Positions 25,021 to 31,903 of a stretch of DNA of 36,795 nucleotides are shown here, in pieces. This DNA is from Actinomycetes bacterium (GTDB lineage: Bacteria; Actinomycetota; Actinomycetes; Mycobacteriales; Micromonosporaceae): the NCBI GenBank assembly GCA_023402505.1, contig JAEYGD010000530.1, positions 1-36,795 on the forward strand. Reading direction: 5' to 3'. The notes beneath the pieces were generated by a model, which was not told where the DNA came from, did not search any database, and was given only the letters and a program-made list of their open reading frames with translations. The first letter of the stretch is position 1; the number at the start of each line of letters is the position of its first letter. Both the position numbers and the translations under genes were made by a program.

Positions 25021-26652
25021 GTGCAGCGTGACCAGTTGCTCGCCGACCGCTACCGCCTGATCGAACGTCTCGGCGCGGGCGGGATGTCGACCGTGTGGCG
25101 GGCCCACGACGAGGTGCTGGAACGGGACGTCGCGGTCAAGGTGCTCACCGCGACCGACCCGGGCGCCCGGTGGCGCATCCGGGCGGAGGCGAAGGCGGCG
25201 GCCCGGCTGTCCCATCCCAACCTCACCAACGTGTACGACTTCGGGGAGTCCCCGGGCGGCGGGGAGCCGGTCCCGTTCGTCGTCATGGAACTGCTCACCG
25301 GCACCACGCTGGCGCGGCGCCTGGACAGCGGTCCGCTGCCGCCGGCCGAGGCGCTGCGCGTCTGCGCGGACGTGGCCGCCGGCATCGCCACCGCACACGC
25401 GCAGAACCTGGTGCACCGCGACGTCAAACCCGAGAACGTCATGCTCACTCCAACCGGGGCCAAGCTCCTGGACTTCGGCATCGCCGCCGGCGTCGGCGCG
25501 CCCGAGATCGACGGGGAGGGCCGGATCCTGGGGACGCCGACCTACGCCGCGCCGGAACGCCTGGACGGCGGCAAGGTGTCGCCCGCCCTCGACGTGTACG
25601 CGCTGGGCCTGCTCCTCCACCACACGCTCGTCGGCCAGCTGCCCCCTCGTCGGACCCGGACGGACGAGCCGGGGCCGCTGCCCGAGCTCGACGGGGTGCC
25701 GGCCGACGTCGACCGGCTGCACCGCCGCTGCCTGGCCAGGGACCCCGCCGACCGCCCGAAAGCCGGGGAGGTGGCCGCCGTCCTGGCCGCCGCGCTGGTC
25801 CGGGCGCCCGCAGCAAACGCGGTGACGGCGTCCGCAGCGGAGGCGGCGAGGGTGTCCGCAGCGGAGGCGGCGAGGGCGTCCGCAGCGGAGTTGGCGAGGG
25901 CGTCCGGTCGGTCCGGCGACCGGGCACCGGAGGAACCGGCGATGGCCCGGCCCCACGACCCGGTCGCTCCACCCGCCGGGCGGGTCCGGGGGCCGCTGCC
26001 CGCACCACCCGGGCCCGGCCGGTCGGGACCCACCCGTCGGGCCGGCACCCGGCTGCTCGTGACGGCCGCCGCGGCGGTGCTCGGGGCGGTCGCGGTCGCG
26101 GGCACGCTGGGCAGCCCCACCGCCCGACGCCCCGGCCCGACCGAGGAGCCGCCGGCCAGCCGAGGCACCGGCGGGAGATCCAGCGTGGCGCTGCCCGTCC
26201 CCGTCGATCCGCTGGAGCCGTCCACGTCGGTCGACGCCCCGACCGCCCCCACCACGACCGTCGCCTCCGCCGCGCCGACGGTCTCCGCCGGCCGGACACC
26301 CCCGGTGGGGCCGACACCGACCGGCGGTACGACGGGTGCCCCGTCGACCGGGGACTCGACCGAGATCGGTGCACACGGCGGCACCGTCCGGGTCCGCTGC
26401 GACGGGAAGCTGGCCGAGGTGCTCGCGGTCGTCCCGGCCGCCGGCTACCGGTTGGGGGCGTACGATCCCGGCCCGGCCCGTCAGGTGCGAGTCGAACTGG
26501 TCTCCGTGGACCGGCACAGCGTGGTCACGGTCCGGTGCGCCAACGGTCGGCCGGTGGCCCGGGTGAGGGAAGACCCGCCGGCCGGTCCCGGTGCGGTGCG
26601 CGGTGCCGACCGTTTCGTGGGCCGCCCGGCCGGATACGGCCGTCCCGGGTGA
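25021..26652 (+). CDS. Membrane-anchored Hanks-type Ser/Thr protein kinase
   Basis: This 543-aa bitopic membrane kinase has a cytoplasmic catalytic domain at about residues 10-260. It shows the glycine loop LGAGGMSTVW, K40 (VAVKVL), the catalytic loop HRDVKPEN (D134), DFG at 151-153 and YAAPERL. A juxtamembrane Ala/Pro-rich linker includes an 8-residue repeat (ASAAEAAR) at 270-293. One membrane helix (LLVTAAAAVLGAVAVAGTL) lies near 346-364, followed by a Pro/Thr-rich linker and a small extracellular domain at about 450-525 (GGTVRVRCDGKLAEVLAVV to VVTVRCANG). The two cysteines in that last domain could form a disulfide. There are no PASTA repeats, so it is not a PknB orthologue. It acts alone here, without a phosphatase gene. 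Confidence 0.9.
   Translation: MQRDQLLADRYRLIERLGAGGMSTVWRAHDEVLERDVAVKVLTATDPGARWRIRAEAKAAARLSHPNLTNVYDFGESPGGGEPVPFVVMELLTGTTLARRLDSGPLPPAEALRVCADVAAGIATAHAQNLVHRDVKPENVMLTPTGAKLLDFGIAAGVGAPEIDGEGRILGTPTYAAPERLDGGKVSPALDVYALGLLLHHTLVGQLPPRRTRTDEPGPLPELDGVPADVDRLHRRCLARDPADRPKAGEVAAVLAAALVRAPAANAVTASAAEAARVSAAEAARASAAELARASGRSGDRAPEEPAMARPHDPVAPPAGRVRGPLPAPPGPGRSGPTRRAGTRLLVTAAAAVLGAVAVAGTLGSPTARRPGPTEEPPASRGTGGRSSVALPVPVDPLEPSTSVDAPTAPTTTVASAAPTVSAGRTPPVGPTPTGGTTGAPSTGDSTEIGAHGGTVRVRCDGKLAEVLAVVPAAGYRLGAYDPGPARQVRVELVSVDRHSVVTVRCANGRPVARVREDPPAGPGAVRGADRFVGRPAGYGRPG
25828..25907 (+). repeat. 24-bp in-frame tandem repeat inside kinase gene
   Basis: Three copies of a 24-bp unit (25828-25851, 25852-25875, 25876-25899) and a partial fourth encode ASAAEAAR-like octapeptides in the juxtamembrane linker. 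The period is a multiple of three, so changes in copy number would keep the frame. Confidence 0.85.
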
Positions 26653-26663
26653 CGGGGCGGGGG

Positions 26664-26726
26664 GCCGGCGGGGTGCCGCCTCCGGTAATGGGTGCTCACC
26701 GGGACGGTCCCCCGTACCCCGCCGGC
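26664..26726. terminator. Possible bidirectional terminator between kinase and HNH genes
   Basis: GCCGGCGGGGT (26664-26674) and ACCCCGCCGGC (26716-26726) are perfect inverted copies but are separated by 41 nt, which is long for a terminator loop. They lie between convergent genes. Confidence 0.35.
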
Positions 26727-26733
26727 CGGTCTG

Positions 26734-27177
26734 TCACCGCCCCGCGAGCGACGCCCAGCTCGGCGTCACCGGTTCGTGCCGCAGCGGCATGCCCGCCTCG
26801 GCCGGCGTCCGGTCACCCTTGCGCTGGTTGCACCGGTAGCAGGCGGCGGTCGTGTTCCGCCACGTGTTCCGACCGCCGCGCGAGCGGGGCAGGATGTGGT
26901 CGATGGTGCTGGCCGGGCCGCCGCAGTACGCGCAGCACCGGCCGTCGCGGCGCAGCACACCCGCCCGCGACCAGGCCGGGCCGGCGCTGAACCGCCAGCG
27001 GGTCACCACGTACCGGACGAGCCGCACCACCCGGGGCACCGGGAAGACCCCGATCACCCGGTCCGGCTCGGCCTCGTGGATCTCGGCGACCCGCCGGCAG
27101 AGCATCCGGATCGCGTGCTGGACGGTGACCCGGTGCAGCGGGCCGAGGTCGGCGTTGACGACGAGGACGGCGTTCAC
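26734..27177 (-). CDS. HNH endonuclease family protein
   Basis: This 147-aa protein ends in an HNH nuclease domain. CAYCGG and CYRCNQRKG give two CxxC pairs that bind structural zinc, and between them lie IDHILPRSRGG (catalytic DH) and NTWRNTTAAC. The N-terminal part (NAVLVVNADLGPLHRVTVQHAIRML) is the conserved lead of a widespread actinobacterial branch whose role is unknown; DNA repair or nicking is plausible. The GTG at 27177 is chosen because GAGGGAG lies 5 nt upstream. Its likely promoter is at 27388-27416, more than 200 nt away. The leader between holds a tiny ORF and a hairpin (see findings). Confidence 0.85.
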   Translation of the reverse strand: MNAVLVVNADLGPLHRVTVQHAIRMLCRRVAEIHEAEPDRVIGVFPVPRVVRLVRYVVTRWRFSAGPAWSRAGVLRRDGRCCAYCGGPASTIDHILPRSRGGRNTWRNTTAACYRCNQRKGDRTPAEAGMPLRHEPVTPSWASLAGR

Positions 27178-27216
27178 CGGATCTCCCTCCCTCACTGACG
27201 GTCCCCGGACGGCGAG

Positions 27217-27252
27217 GAGCCGCCCGGTCCTGCTGCGGCGGACGGGCGGCTC
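27217..27252 (-). terminator. Hairpin between tiny ORF and HNH gene
   Basis: GAGCCGCCCG (27217-27226) pairs perfectly with CGGGCGGCTC (27243-27252) around a 16-nt loop. It begins 15 nt after the stop of the tiny minus-strand ORF and lies 40 nt before the HNH start. It could be a simple terminator or an attenuator. Confidence 0.45.
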
Positions 27253-27266
27253 GACGTGGGTACGCG

Positions 27267-27350
27267 TCAGTCGGGCCGGTCGCCTCCACCGGCGTGGCAG
27301 CCGCCGCCGGGCAGCGCCGACGGCACACGGCTGGCGCGTGACATCGACAT
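27267..27350 (-). CDS. Tiny ORF (27 aa), possible leader peptide
   Basis: This 27-codon ORF begins ATGTCGATGTCACGC at 27350. GGGAG lies 6 nt upstream and there is a full -35/-10 promoter at 27388-27416. The peptide starts MSMSRASRVPSALP and continues with a Gly-rich stretch holding one Cys and one His (GGGCHAGGG). It has no hydrophobic segment, so it is not a signal or toxin-like membrane peptide. It is followed by a hairpin and then the HNH gene on the same strand. It could be a regulatory leader peptide, a small protein or a modified-peptide precursor, though no modification enzyme is next to it. I do not recognise it. Confidence 0.45.
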   Translation of the reverse strand: MSMSRASRVPSALPGGGCHAGGGDRPD

Positions 27351-27387
27351 GAACAGCTCCCGCGGCGGTGGTTGACCTTGCGCGATC

Positions 27388-27416
27388 ACGGTAGGGCGGA
27401 CGGTGTGCCCGGGCAA
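27388..27416 (-). promoter_or_regulatory. Promoter of tiny ORF / HNH transcript
   Basis: On the minus strand TTGCCC (27416-27411) and TACCGT (27393-27388) are separated by exactly 17 nt. The -10 box is identical to that of msiK at 17026-17031. Transcription would start near 27380, about 30 nt before the tiny ORF. Confidence 0.6.
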
Positions 27417-27454
27417 CGCATTTCGATCTCCGCCGACCACCACCCGTCCTCGTC

Positions 27455-27509
27455 GATCATGAAGCTGGCGGGTGATGTAGAGCTCGACGCGCCCACCAAC
27501 TTCATGATC
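27455..27509. repeat. Palindromic repeat (GATCATGAAG arms) at 3' end of FAD oxidoreductase gene
   Basis: GATCATGAAG (27455-27464) pairs with CTTCATGATC (27500-27509). The stem extends inward through GCTGGCGGG against CCCACCAAC using G-T pairs. The stop codon of the FAD oxidoreductase (27508-27510) lies in the right arm. I recall GATCATGAAGTT-type repeats as common in Micromonosporaceae intergenic DNA, but I have not checked this. Confidence 0.65.
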
Positions 27510-29046
27510 AACGCGGGCGGGGGTGGCGGGGGGCGAGTAGGCCGCGGGGGCGGATGGAGCGGACCGGTTCGGCCGCGCCACCCTCCGCCCGCAGGATGTG
27601 GTTGGCCGCCAGGATGCCGGTCGCCGCGGACCGTTCCATCAGCGCGCTGGGGAACTCCGTGCGGATGCCGTCCCCGGCCAGGTAGAGCCCGTCCGCGTCG
27701 GTGCGGACCCCGGGCCGCCAGGCGTTGCTGCCCGGCGTGAACGCGGGTGCCCGCGCCTCCACCCGGGCCCGCAGCTCCCGGGCCCGCAGCCGGGCCGCCT
27801 CCGGCCACAACGCGGTCAGCTCGGCCCGCATCCGCTCCGCCAGCTCCTCGGCGGCCACGTCCGGCTCGCAGGCGTACGCGTGCAACTCCACCACCGAGCC
27901 GCCGGTGCGCTCCGCCCAGCGGCGGGACTCGTTCTCCAACCGGTGGTAGAGCGTCACCGAGTCCAGGGTCGGTTGCCGGGACACCCCGCTGAACACCGCC
28001 CGCCCCGCGTCGACGTCCCCGTCGCACCAGTAGCGCGCCACCGCGTACGGCGGACCGGGCCGGCCGAAATCGGGCGCCCGCGCCACCAGTTCGGGAGCGA
28101 CCCCGGCGAGCCCCGGGGAGGCCTCGACCAGCGCGGCGAGCGCCGGCGGGTCGACGGCGAGCACGACGTGCCGCGCCTCGTACGCCTGATCGGTGGTCGC
28201 CACCCGCCAGCCGGCGGCGTCGCGGCGCAGCGAGGTGGCGGCGGTGCCGGTGACGATCCGGCCGCCGTGCTTCTCGACGTGCCGGGTGAGCGGCTGCCAG
28301 ATCGCCGTCGCGTAGTCCTCGTCGGGGCAGTCGAACGCCAGCCCTTCGGGGTTGCCGAGCAGGTAGAAGTGGAACTGGGCGATCATCTCGGCGGCCGACA
28401 TCTCCGCCTCGTGGTTGAAGAACGAGTGGGAGAAGACCTCGAAGAGCATCGCCCGGGCCCGGTCCGGCAGGCGCAGCGAGGTGAGCAGCTCGTCGGCGGT
28501 CGCGCCGTCGAACTCGGCGTAGGTGCCGACCGGGTCGTAGGTGAGCAGCGGCAGCGCGGCGTCCCGGTCCATCGTGCGCAGGTCGGCGAGACGGAGGCTG
28601 GGGCTGCGCAGCAGGAGGGTGAGCAGGTTGGCCGGCGGCGCGGGCGGCAGCTTGCCGAACTCCTCGGTAGGCCACTGCCCGGACAGCACCGGGTAACCGG
28701 GGATCGGGGCCAGGAAGGCCAGCGCGGGGTCGACGCGCCGCAGGATGCTCCGCCAGTTGTAGTACTGCCGGAAGAACGCGTGGAAGCCGTGCTCGTTCAT
28801 CTGCGTGCCGTCGGGCAGGGCCTCCGGCCAGGCACCGAGCCGGCCGCCGAGGGTGGGTTCCGCCTCCAGCACGGTCACCGTGACGCCGCGCTCGGCCAGC
28901 ACCACCGCGGCCGACATGCCGGCGATCCCACCGCCGACCACCACGGCCGTGACCGGGTGCGGCACGCGCGGGGCGCCACCGCCGCCGGGATCCACGAGAT
29001 GCTCACGTACGCCGATGAGCCGACCGACCATCTTCGACAGCGCCAT
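27508..29046 (-). CDS. FAD-dependent oxidoreductase, carotenoid desaturase/CrtU-like
   Basis: This 512-aa flavoprotein of the amine-oxidase/phytoene-desaturase superfamily has the dinucleotide motif VVVGGGIAGMSAAVVLAERG (GxGxxG at 38-43), E61 for the ribose and the GGRLG motif. A second FAD segment lies near the C-terminus (GLYLAGDGIRTEFPSALMERSAATG). The middle contains HGFHAFFRQYYNWRSILRR and SHSFFNHEAEMSAAEMIAQFHFYLL, which I associate with CrtU/isorenieratene-synthase-like and related desaturases. The substrate is uncertain and no carotenoid genes are adjacent. CAGACT 6 nt before ATG 29046 suggests a leaderless start. The last codons and stop lie in a palindromic repeat. Confidence 0.8.
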   Translation of the reverse strand: MALSKMVGRLIGVREHLVDPGGGGAPRVPHPVTAVVVGGGIAGMSAAVVLAERGVTVTVLEAEPTLGGRLGAWPEALPDGTQMNEHGFHAFFRQYYNWRSILRRVDPALAFLAPIPGYPVLSGQWPTEEFGKLPPAPPANLLTLLLRSPSLRLADLRTMDRDAALPLLTYDPVGTYAEFDGATADELLTSLRLPDRARAMLFEVFSHSFFNHEAEMSAAEMIAQFHFYLLGNPEGLAFDCPDEDYATAIWQPLTRHVEKHGGRIVTGTAATSLRRDAAGWRVATTDQAYEARHVVLAVDPPALAALVEASPGLAGVAPELVARAPDFGRPGPPYAVARYWCDGDVDAGRAVFSGVSRQPTLDSVTLYHRLENESRRWAERTGGSVVELHAYACEPDVAAEELAERMRAELTALWPEAARLRARELRARVEARAPAFTPGSNAWRPGVRTDADGLYLAGDGIRTEFPSALMERSAATGILAANHILRAEGGAAEPVRSIRPRGLLAPRHPRPR

Positions 29047-29052
29047 CCGCCC

Positions 29053-29058
29053 AGTCTG
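29053..29058 (-). promoter_or_regulatory. Candidate -10 box of FAD oxidoreductase gene
   Basis: On the minus strand CAGACT is followed by 6 nt and then ATG 29046. The same hexamer and spacing precede DUF4032 at 34021. Confidence 0.35.
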
Positions 29059-29068
29059 CCCTGATCCG

Positions 29069-29551
29069 TCACCCGGGGCAGCGGCGCTCGCGGTCGGAGG
29101 CGGGCCAGACGTACTCCAGGTCGTCGGTCTCGTTGTCCCCGAAGACCGGCCGGTAGTGCGCCGGATCCTTGCGCAGCAGCGACGAGCGGTGGCTGCGGTG
29201 CAGGTCGTCCCGGCCCAGCCAGGGCGGCAGTTCGCCCGCCTCGGCCAGCTCGGCCTGGGTGCGTACGCGGGTGATGCCGCAGGCGGCGGCGAGGTCGGTC
29301 GTCAGCGTGGCGGCGCAGGTGTCCGCCCGGCCCGGCTCGCACCAGACCGCGCACACGTCCAGCCCGTACCGGACCAGCGCCTCCTCGTACCCCGCCCACA
29401 TCTTCACCGCCGGGTGGTTGCGCCACCCGTACGTCGGCCAGGTGAGGCCCCGCAGCACCTGGATCGCCTCCACGCGCTGCTTGCCCAGCCGCTTCTGGTC
29501 CAGCACCCGGGCGCTGGCCAGGAAGTCCGGGTACGGGAGGAACGTCTGCAT
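29069..29551 (-). CDS. MSMEG_6728 family protein (pyrimidine-dimer glycosylase-like)
   Basis: This 160-aa protein belongs to the actinobacterial family known from MSMEG_6728, which is related to the Pyr_excise fold of T4 endonuclease V. It starts MQTFLPYPDFLASARVLDQKRLGKQRVEAIQVL, the typical beginning, and continues with TWPTYGWRNHPAVKMW and WLGRDDLHRSHRSSLLRKDP. The early basic KRLGKQR segment may contact DNA. Its DNA-repair role is inferred from the family; activity is not proven for this branch. It lies 22 nt upstream of the FAD oxidoreductase gene on the same strand and may be cotranscribed. Confidence 0.8.
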   Translation of the reverse strand: MQTFLPYPDFLASARVLDQKRLGKQRVEAIQVLRGLTWPTYGWRNHPAVKMWAGYEEALVRYGLDVCAVWCEPGRADTCAATLTTDLAAACGITRVRTQAELAEAGELPPWLGRDDLHRSHRSSLLRKDPAHYRPVFGDNETDDLEYVWPASDRERRCPG

Positions 29552-29623
29552 GCCCCGCTCTACCCGCCGTCCTGTCCGACATTCGTCAAGATCGCAGGGC
29601 TGCGCGGGCCGCTGTCGGCTGAC

Positions 29624-29629
29624 TACTAT
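29624..29629 (+). promoter_or_regulatory. -10 box of leaderless RCK-channel gene
   Basis: TACTAT is followed by 7 nt and then ATG 29637. This decides against the in-frame ATG at 29628, which overlaps the box. Confidence 0.5.
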
Positions 29630-29636
29630 GCGGCAC

Positions 29637-31424
29637 ATGGCGGAGCCCCTGCTCGATCGCGCGCGGCGGGCCGGCCGCCGGTTCCGGGCGAACGGCGACG
29701 CCCGGCCGCACTACGTGATCTGCGGCCACGACGCCCTCGCGTACTGGGTGGTCAAGGCCCTGCTCGCGACCGAACTGCCGACCGCCCGGATGCGGATCAC
29801 GCTGGTCGTGCCGGAACGGCGGCGGACGGACAGCCCGGACGGCCGGGACATCGAGGGCGTCGAGGTGATCCGGGCCGACCGGCTGGACGAGGTGACGTTC
29901 CGCCAGGCCGGCCTGGTCGGGGCGGACGGGCTGGCGCTGCTGCACCAGGACGACGTCGGCAACATGCACGCCGCCCTCTGCGCGCAGGAGGTGGAGCCAC
30001 GGCTGCGGCTGGTGGTGCGGATGTTCAACACCGGCCTGGCCAACGGCGTACGGCAGATCTTCCCCGACTCGGCGGTGCTCTCCGACGCCTCGATGGCGGC
30101 CCCGGCGTTCGTGGCCGCCGCGCTCGGCGAGGTCGCGCCGACCCACTTCCGGCACGGCGGGCGCACCCTCTACGTGGCCCGCCGGGACGACGTACGCGGC
30201 CAGGACGTGGTGTGCGGGGTGGCGGACACCAGCGACCCGCAGGAGGTCCGCGTGCTGCCCGCCGACGAACGCGCCGCCGACGTGGTGCTCGCCGAGGCGA
30301 CCGGGGCGCCGACCTCCACCGAGGTGGCGGCGCGCCGGCTGCGGCGGGCCCGGCGCCGTCGAAGGCCGGTCATGATGCTGCTGCGGGCGGTCCGCAGCTT
30401 CGCCACCCGCAAGATCGGCATCGCCGTGCTGGTGCTGCTCGCGGTGATCGTCGTCCTCGGCGGCCTGTACGCGGGCACCGCCCACGTGGGCCTGGGCGAG
30501 GCCCTCTACCTGACCCTGGTCACCACGCTGAGCGGGCAGGACCCGGACGCCGGCAAGCCCGTCGGCGAACAGGTCCTCCAGGTGGTGCTCAACCTCGCCG
30601 GGCTGGCGCTCATCCCGCTGATCACCGCCGTGGTGGTCGACGGGATCGTCAACGCCCGGCTGGCCCTGCACTCTGGGAAGATCCTGCCCGAACGTTCCGG
30701 TCACGTCGTGGTGGTCGGACTCGGCAACATCGGCATGCGGGTGATGGCCCAGCTCAATGACTTCGGTGTCGAGGTGGTCGCCATCGACAAGAACCCGCAG
30801 GCGCGGGGCACCGGGCTGGCCCGCCGGCTCGGCGTACCGCTGGTGGTGGGCGACGCGGCCACCGAGGAGACGCTGCGGGCAGCCTCGGTCGGCACCTGCC
30901 AGGCCCTGGTCGTGGTCTCCACCGACGACGGGGCCAACCTGCGGGCCGCGTTGACCGCCCGCGCCCTCAACGACGAGGTGCAGGTGGTGCTGCGCCTCTT
31001 CGACGGCCACTTCGCCGAACGCATCCAGCGGGCCTTCGGCATCGGCGTGTCGCGCAGCGTGTCGTACCTGGCCGCGCCGTCCTTCACCGCCGCGCTGCTG
31101 GACCGCGCCGTGATCGCCACGATCTCGGTGGGCCGGCACGCCCTGCTGGTCACCGACGTCTCGGTCACCGCCGGGTCGGCGCTGGACGGCCGGCCGCTCG
31201 CCGCGGTGGGCCGGATCGGGAGCGTACGCCTGCTGGCGCACGCCCGAAGCGGCCAGCGGTACGACTGGGCCCCGGACCGGCGGCTGGTGATCGTCGCCGG
31301 GGACCGGCTGACCGTGGTGGCCCGGCGCGCCGGCCTGAACGCCCTGCTCCGCGAGGCCGGCCCGCCCGAGCCACCACCGCCGGCCACGACCGGCACGCCG
31401 GTGCCCCGCGAGGCGGAGGACTAG
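29637..31424 (+). CDS. Two-RCK membrane protein (TrkA/potassium-channel-like)
   Basis: This 595-aa membrane protein has two NAD-binding RCK/TrkA_N domains separated by a two-helix membrane unit. RCK1 is at about 25-150 (HYVICGHDALAYWVVKALL). TM1 is at about 261-282 (IGIAVLVLLAVIVVLGGLY), TM2 at about 313-335 (LNLAGLALIPLITAVVV), and RCK2 starts near 353 (HVVVVGLGNIGMRV) with a TrkA_C-like end. Between the helices the pore loop reads TLVTTLSGQD. The canonical potassium filter TVGYG is absent, so potassium selectivity is doubtful. It may be a CASTOR/POLLUX-like or other cation channel gated by nucleotide binding. It is divergent from the MSMEG_6728 gene. Confidence 0.83.
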   Translation: MAEPLLDRARRAGRRFRANGDARPHYVICGHDALAYWVVKALLATELPTARMRITLVVPERRRTDSPDGRDIEGVEVIRADRLDEVTFRQAGLVGADGLALLHQDDVGNMHAALCAQEVEPRLRLVVRMFNTGLANGVRQIFPDSAVLSDASMAAPAFVAAALGEVAPTHFRHGGRTLYVARRDDVRGQDVVCGVADTSDPQEVRVLPADERAADVVLAEATGAPTSTEVAARRLRRARRRRRPVMMLLRAVRSFATRKIGIAVLVLLAVIVVLGGLYAGTAHVGLGEALYLTLVTTLSGQDPDAGKPVGEQVLQVVLNLAGLALIPLITAVVVDGIVNARLALHSGKILPERSGHVVVVGLGNIGMRVMAQLNDFGVEVVAIDKNPQARGTGLARRLGVPLVVGDAATEETLRAASVGTCQALVVVSTDDGANLRAALTARALNDEVQVVLRLFDGHFAERIQRAFGIGVSRSVSYLAAPSFTAALLDRAVIATISVGRHALLVTDVSVTAGSALDGRPLAAVGRIGSVRLLAHARSGQRYDWAPDRRLVIVAGDRLTVVARRAGLNALLREAGPPEPPPPATTGTPVPREAED

Positions 31425-31430
31425 GGTCAT

Positions 31431-31453
31431 GCCCCGCCGCGACGCGGCGGGGC
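31431..31453. terminator. Hairpin terminator after the RCK gene
   Basis: GCCCCGCCGC (31431-31440) pairs perfectly with GCGGCGGGGC (31444-31453) around a 3-nt loop, 7 nt after the stop codon. It lies between convergent genes and may serve both. Confidence 0.65.
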
Positions 31454-31530
31454 TCCGGAGGCGCCCTACCGGGCAGGGCTCCGGAAGCGCCCTACCCGGC
31501 GGGGCTCCGGAAGCGCCCTACCCGGCGGGG
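31451..31530. repeat. 26-bp tandem repeat spanning stop codon of DUF4287 gene
   Basis: GGCTCCGGA recurs at 31451, 31477 and 31503 with an exact 26-bp period, giving about three copies of a unit that includes CCTACCCGGC. Read leftward, each unit carries the end CCGGGTAG of the DUF4287 gene, so the gene's 3' end has been duplicated outward. Only the first stop is used. Confidence 0.8.
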
Positions 31531-31811
31531 CGGGTGGCGACGCCGTCCAGCCAGAGGGTGTCGTCGTCGTCGCGGTGGACGCCGGTGGACCCGACGTGCT
31601 TGGCGGAGATCTTCGGGCCGTTCTTGATGACGTGGAAGAGCGCCATCGCGTGGCCGCGGCCGAGACCGTAGTCCGCCTTGAGCCACTCCACGACGGCACC
31701 GGCCTTCGTCGCGGGGCCGGCGAGCCCCTGCTCGGAGGCGAGGGTGAGCAGTTCGCGCGGGGTCTTGCCGGTCTTGCGCTCGATGGTGTCGAGGTACGCC
31801 TGGAACGACAT
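31518..31811 (-). CDS. DUF4287 domain-containing protein
   Basis: This 97-aa protein is a single DUF4287 domain: MSFQAYLDTIERKTGKTPREL, then KAGAVVEWLKADYGLGRGHAMALFHVIKNGP, a helical unit often annotated in actinobacteria and usually joined to DUF5655. Here only the short form is present, followed by a tail (STGVHRDDDDTLWLDGVATRPAG). The function is unknown. ATG 31811 is preferred because GGAGG lies 5-6 nt upstream; an in-frame start at 31835 would add eight residues. Its stop lies in a 26-bp tandem repeat. Confidence 0.82.
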   Translation of the reverse strand: MSFQAYLDTIERKTGKTPRELLTLASEQGLAGPATKAGAVVEWLKADYGLGRGHAMALFHVIKNGPKISAKHVGSTGVHRDDDDTLWLDGVATRPAG

Positions 31812-31903
31812 GTCGGCCTCCGTCTCGGGGGGCACCTGGCGGTGCCGCTACCCCTACGTCGAACGGGCGGGACGGTTTCCGACACGGCCGCCGAAAGTTT
31901 TTC

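Noticed and set aside
27267..27350. Tiny ORF as a classical RiPP precursor
   Set aside because: No modification enzyme, protease or exporter lies next to it; the leader-peptide reading fits the context better.
31451..31530. CRISPR array
   Set aside because: The units are contiguous 26-bp copies without spacers, and no cas genes are present.
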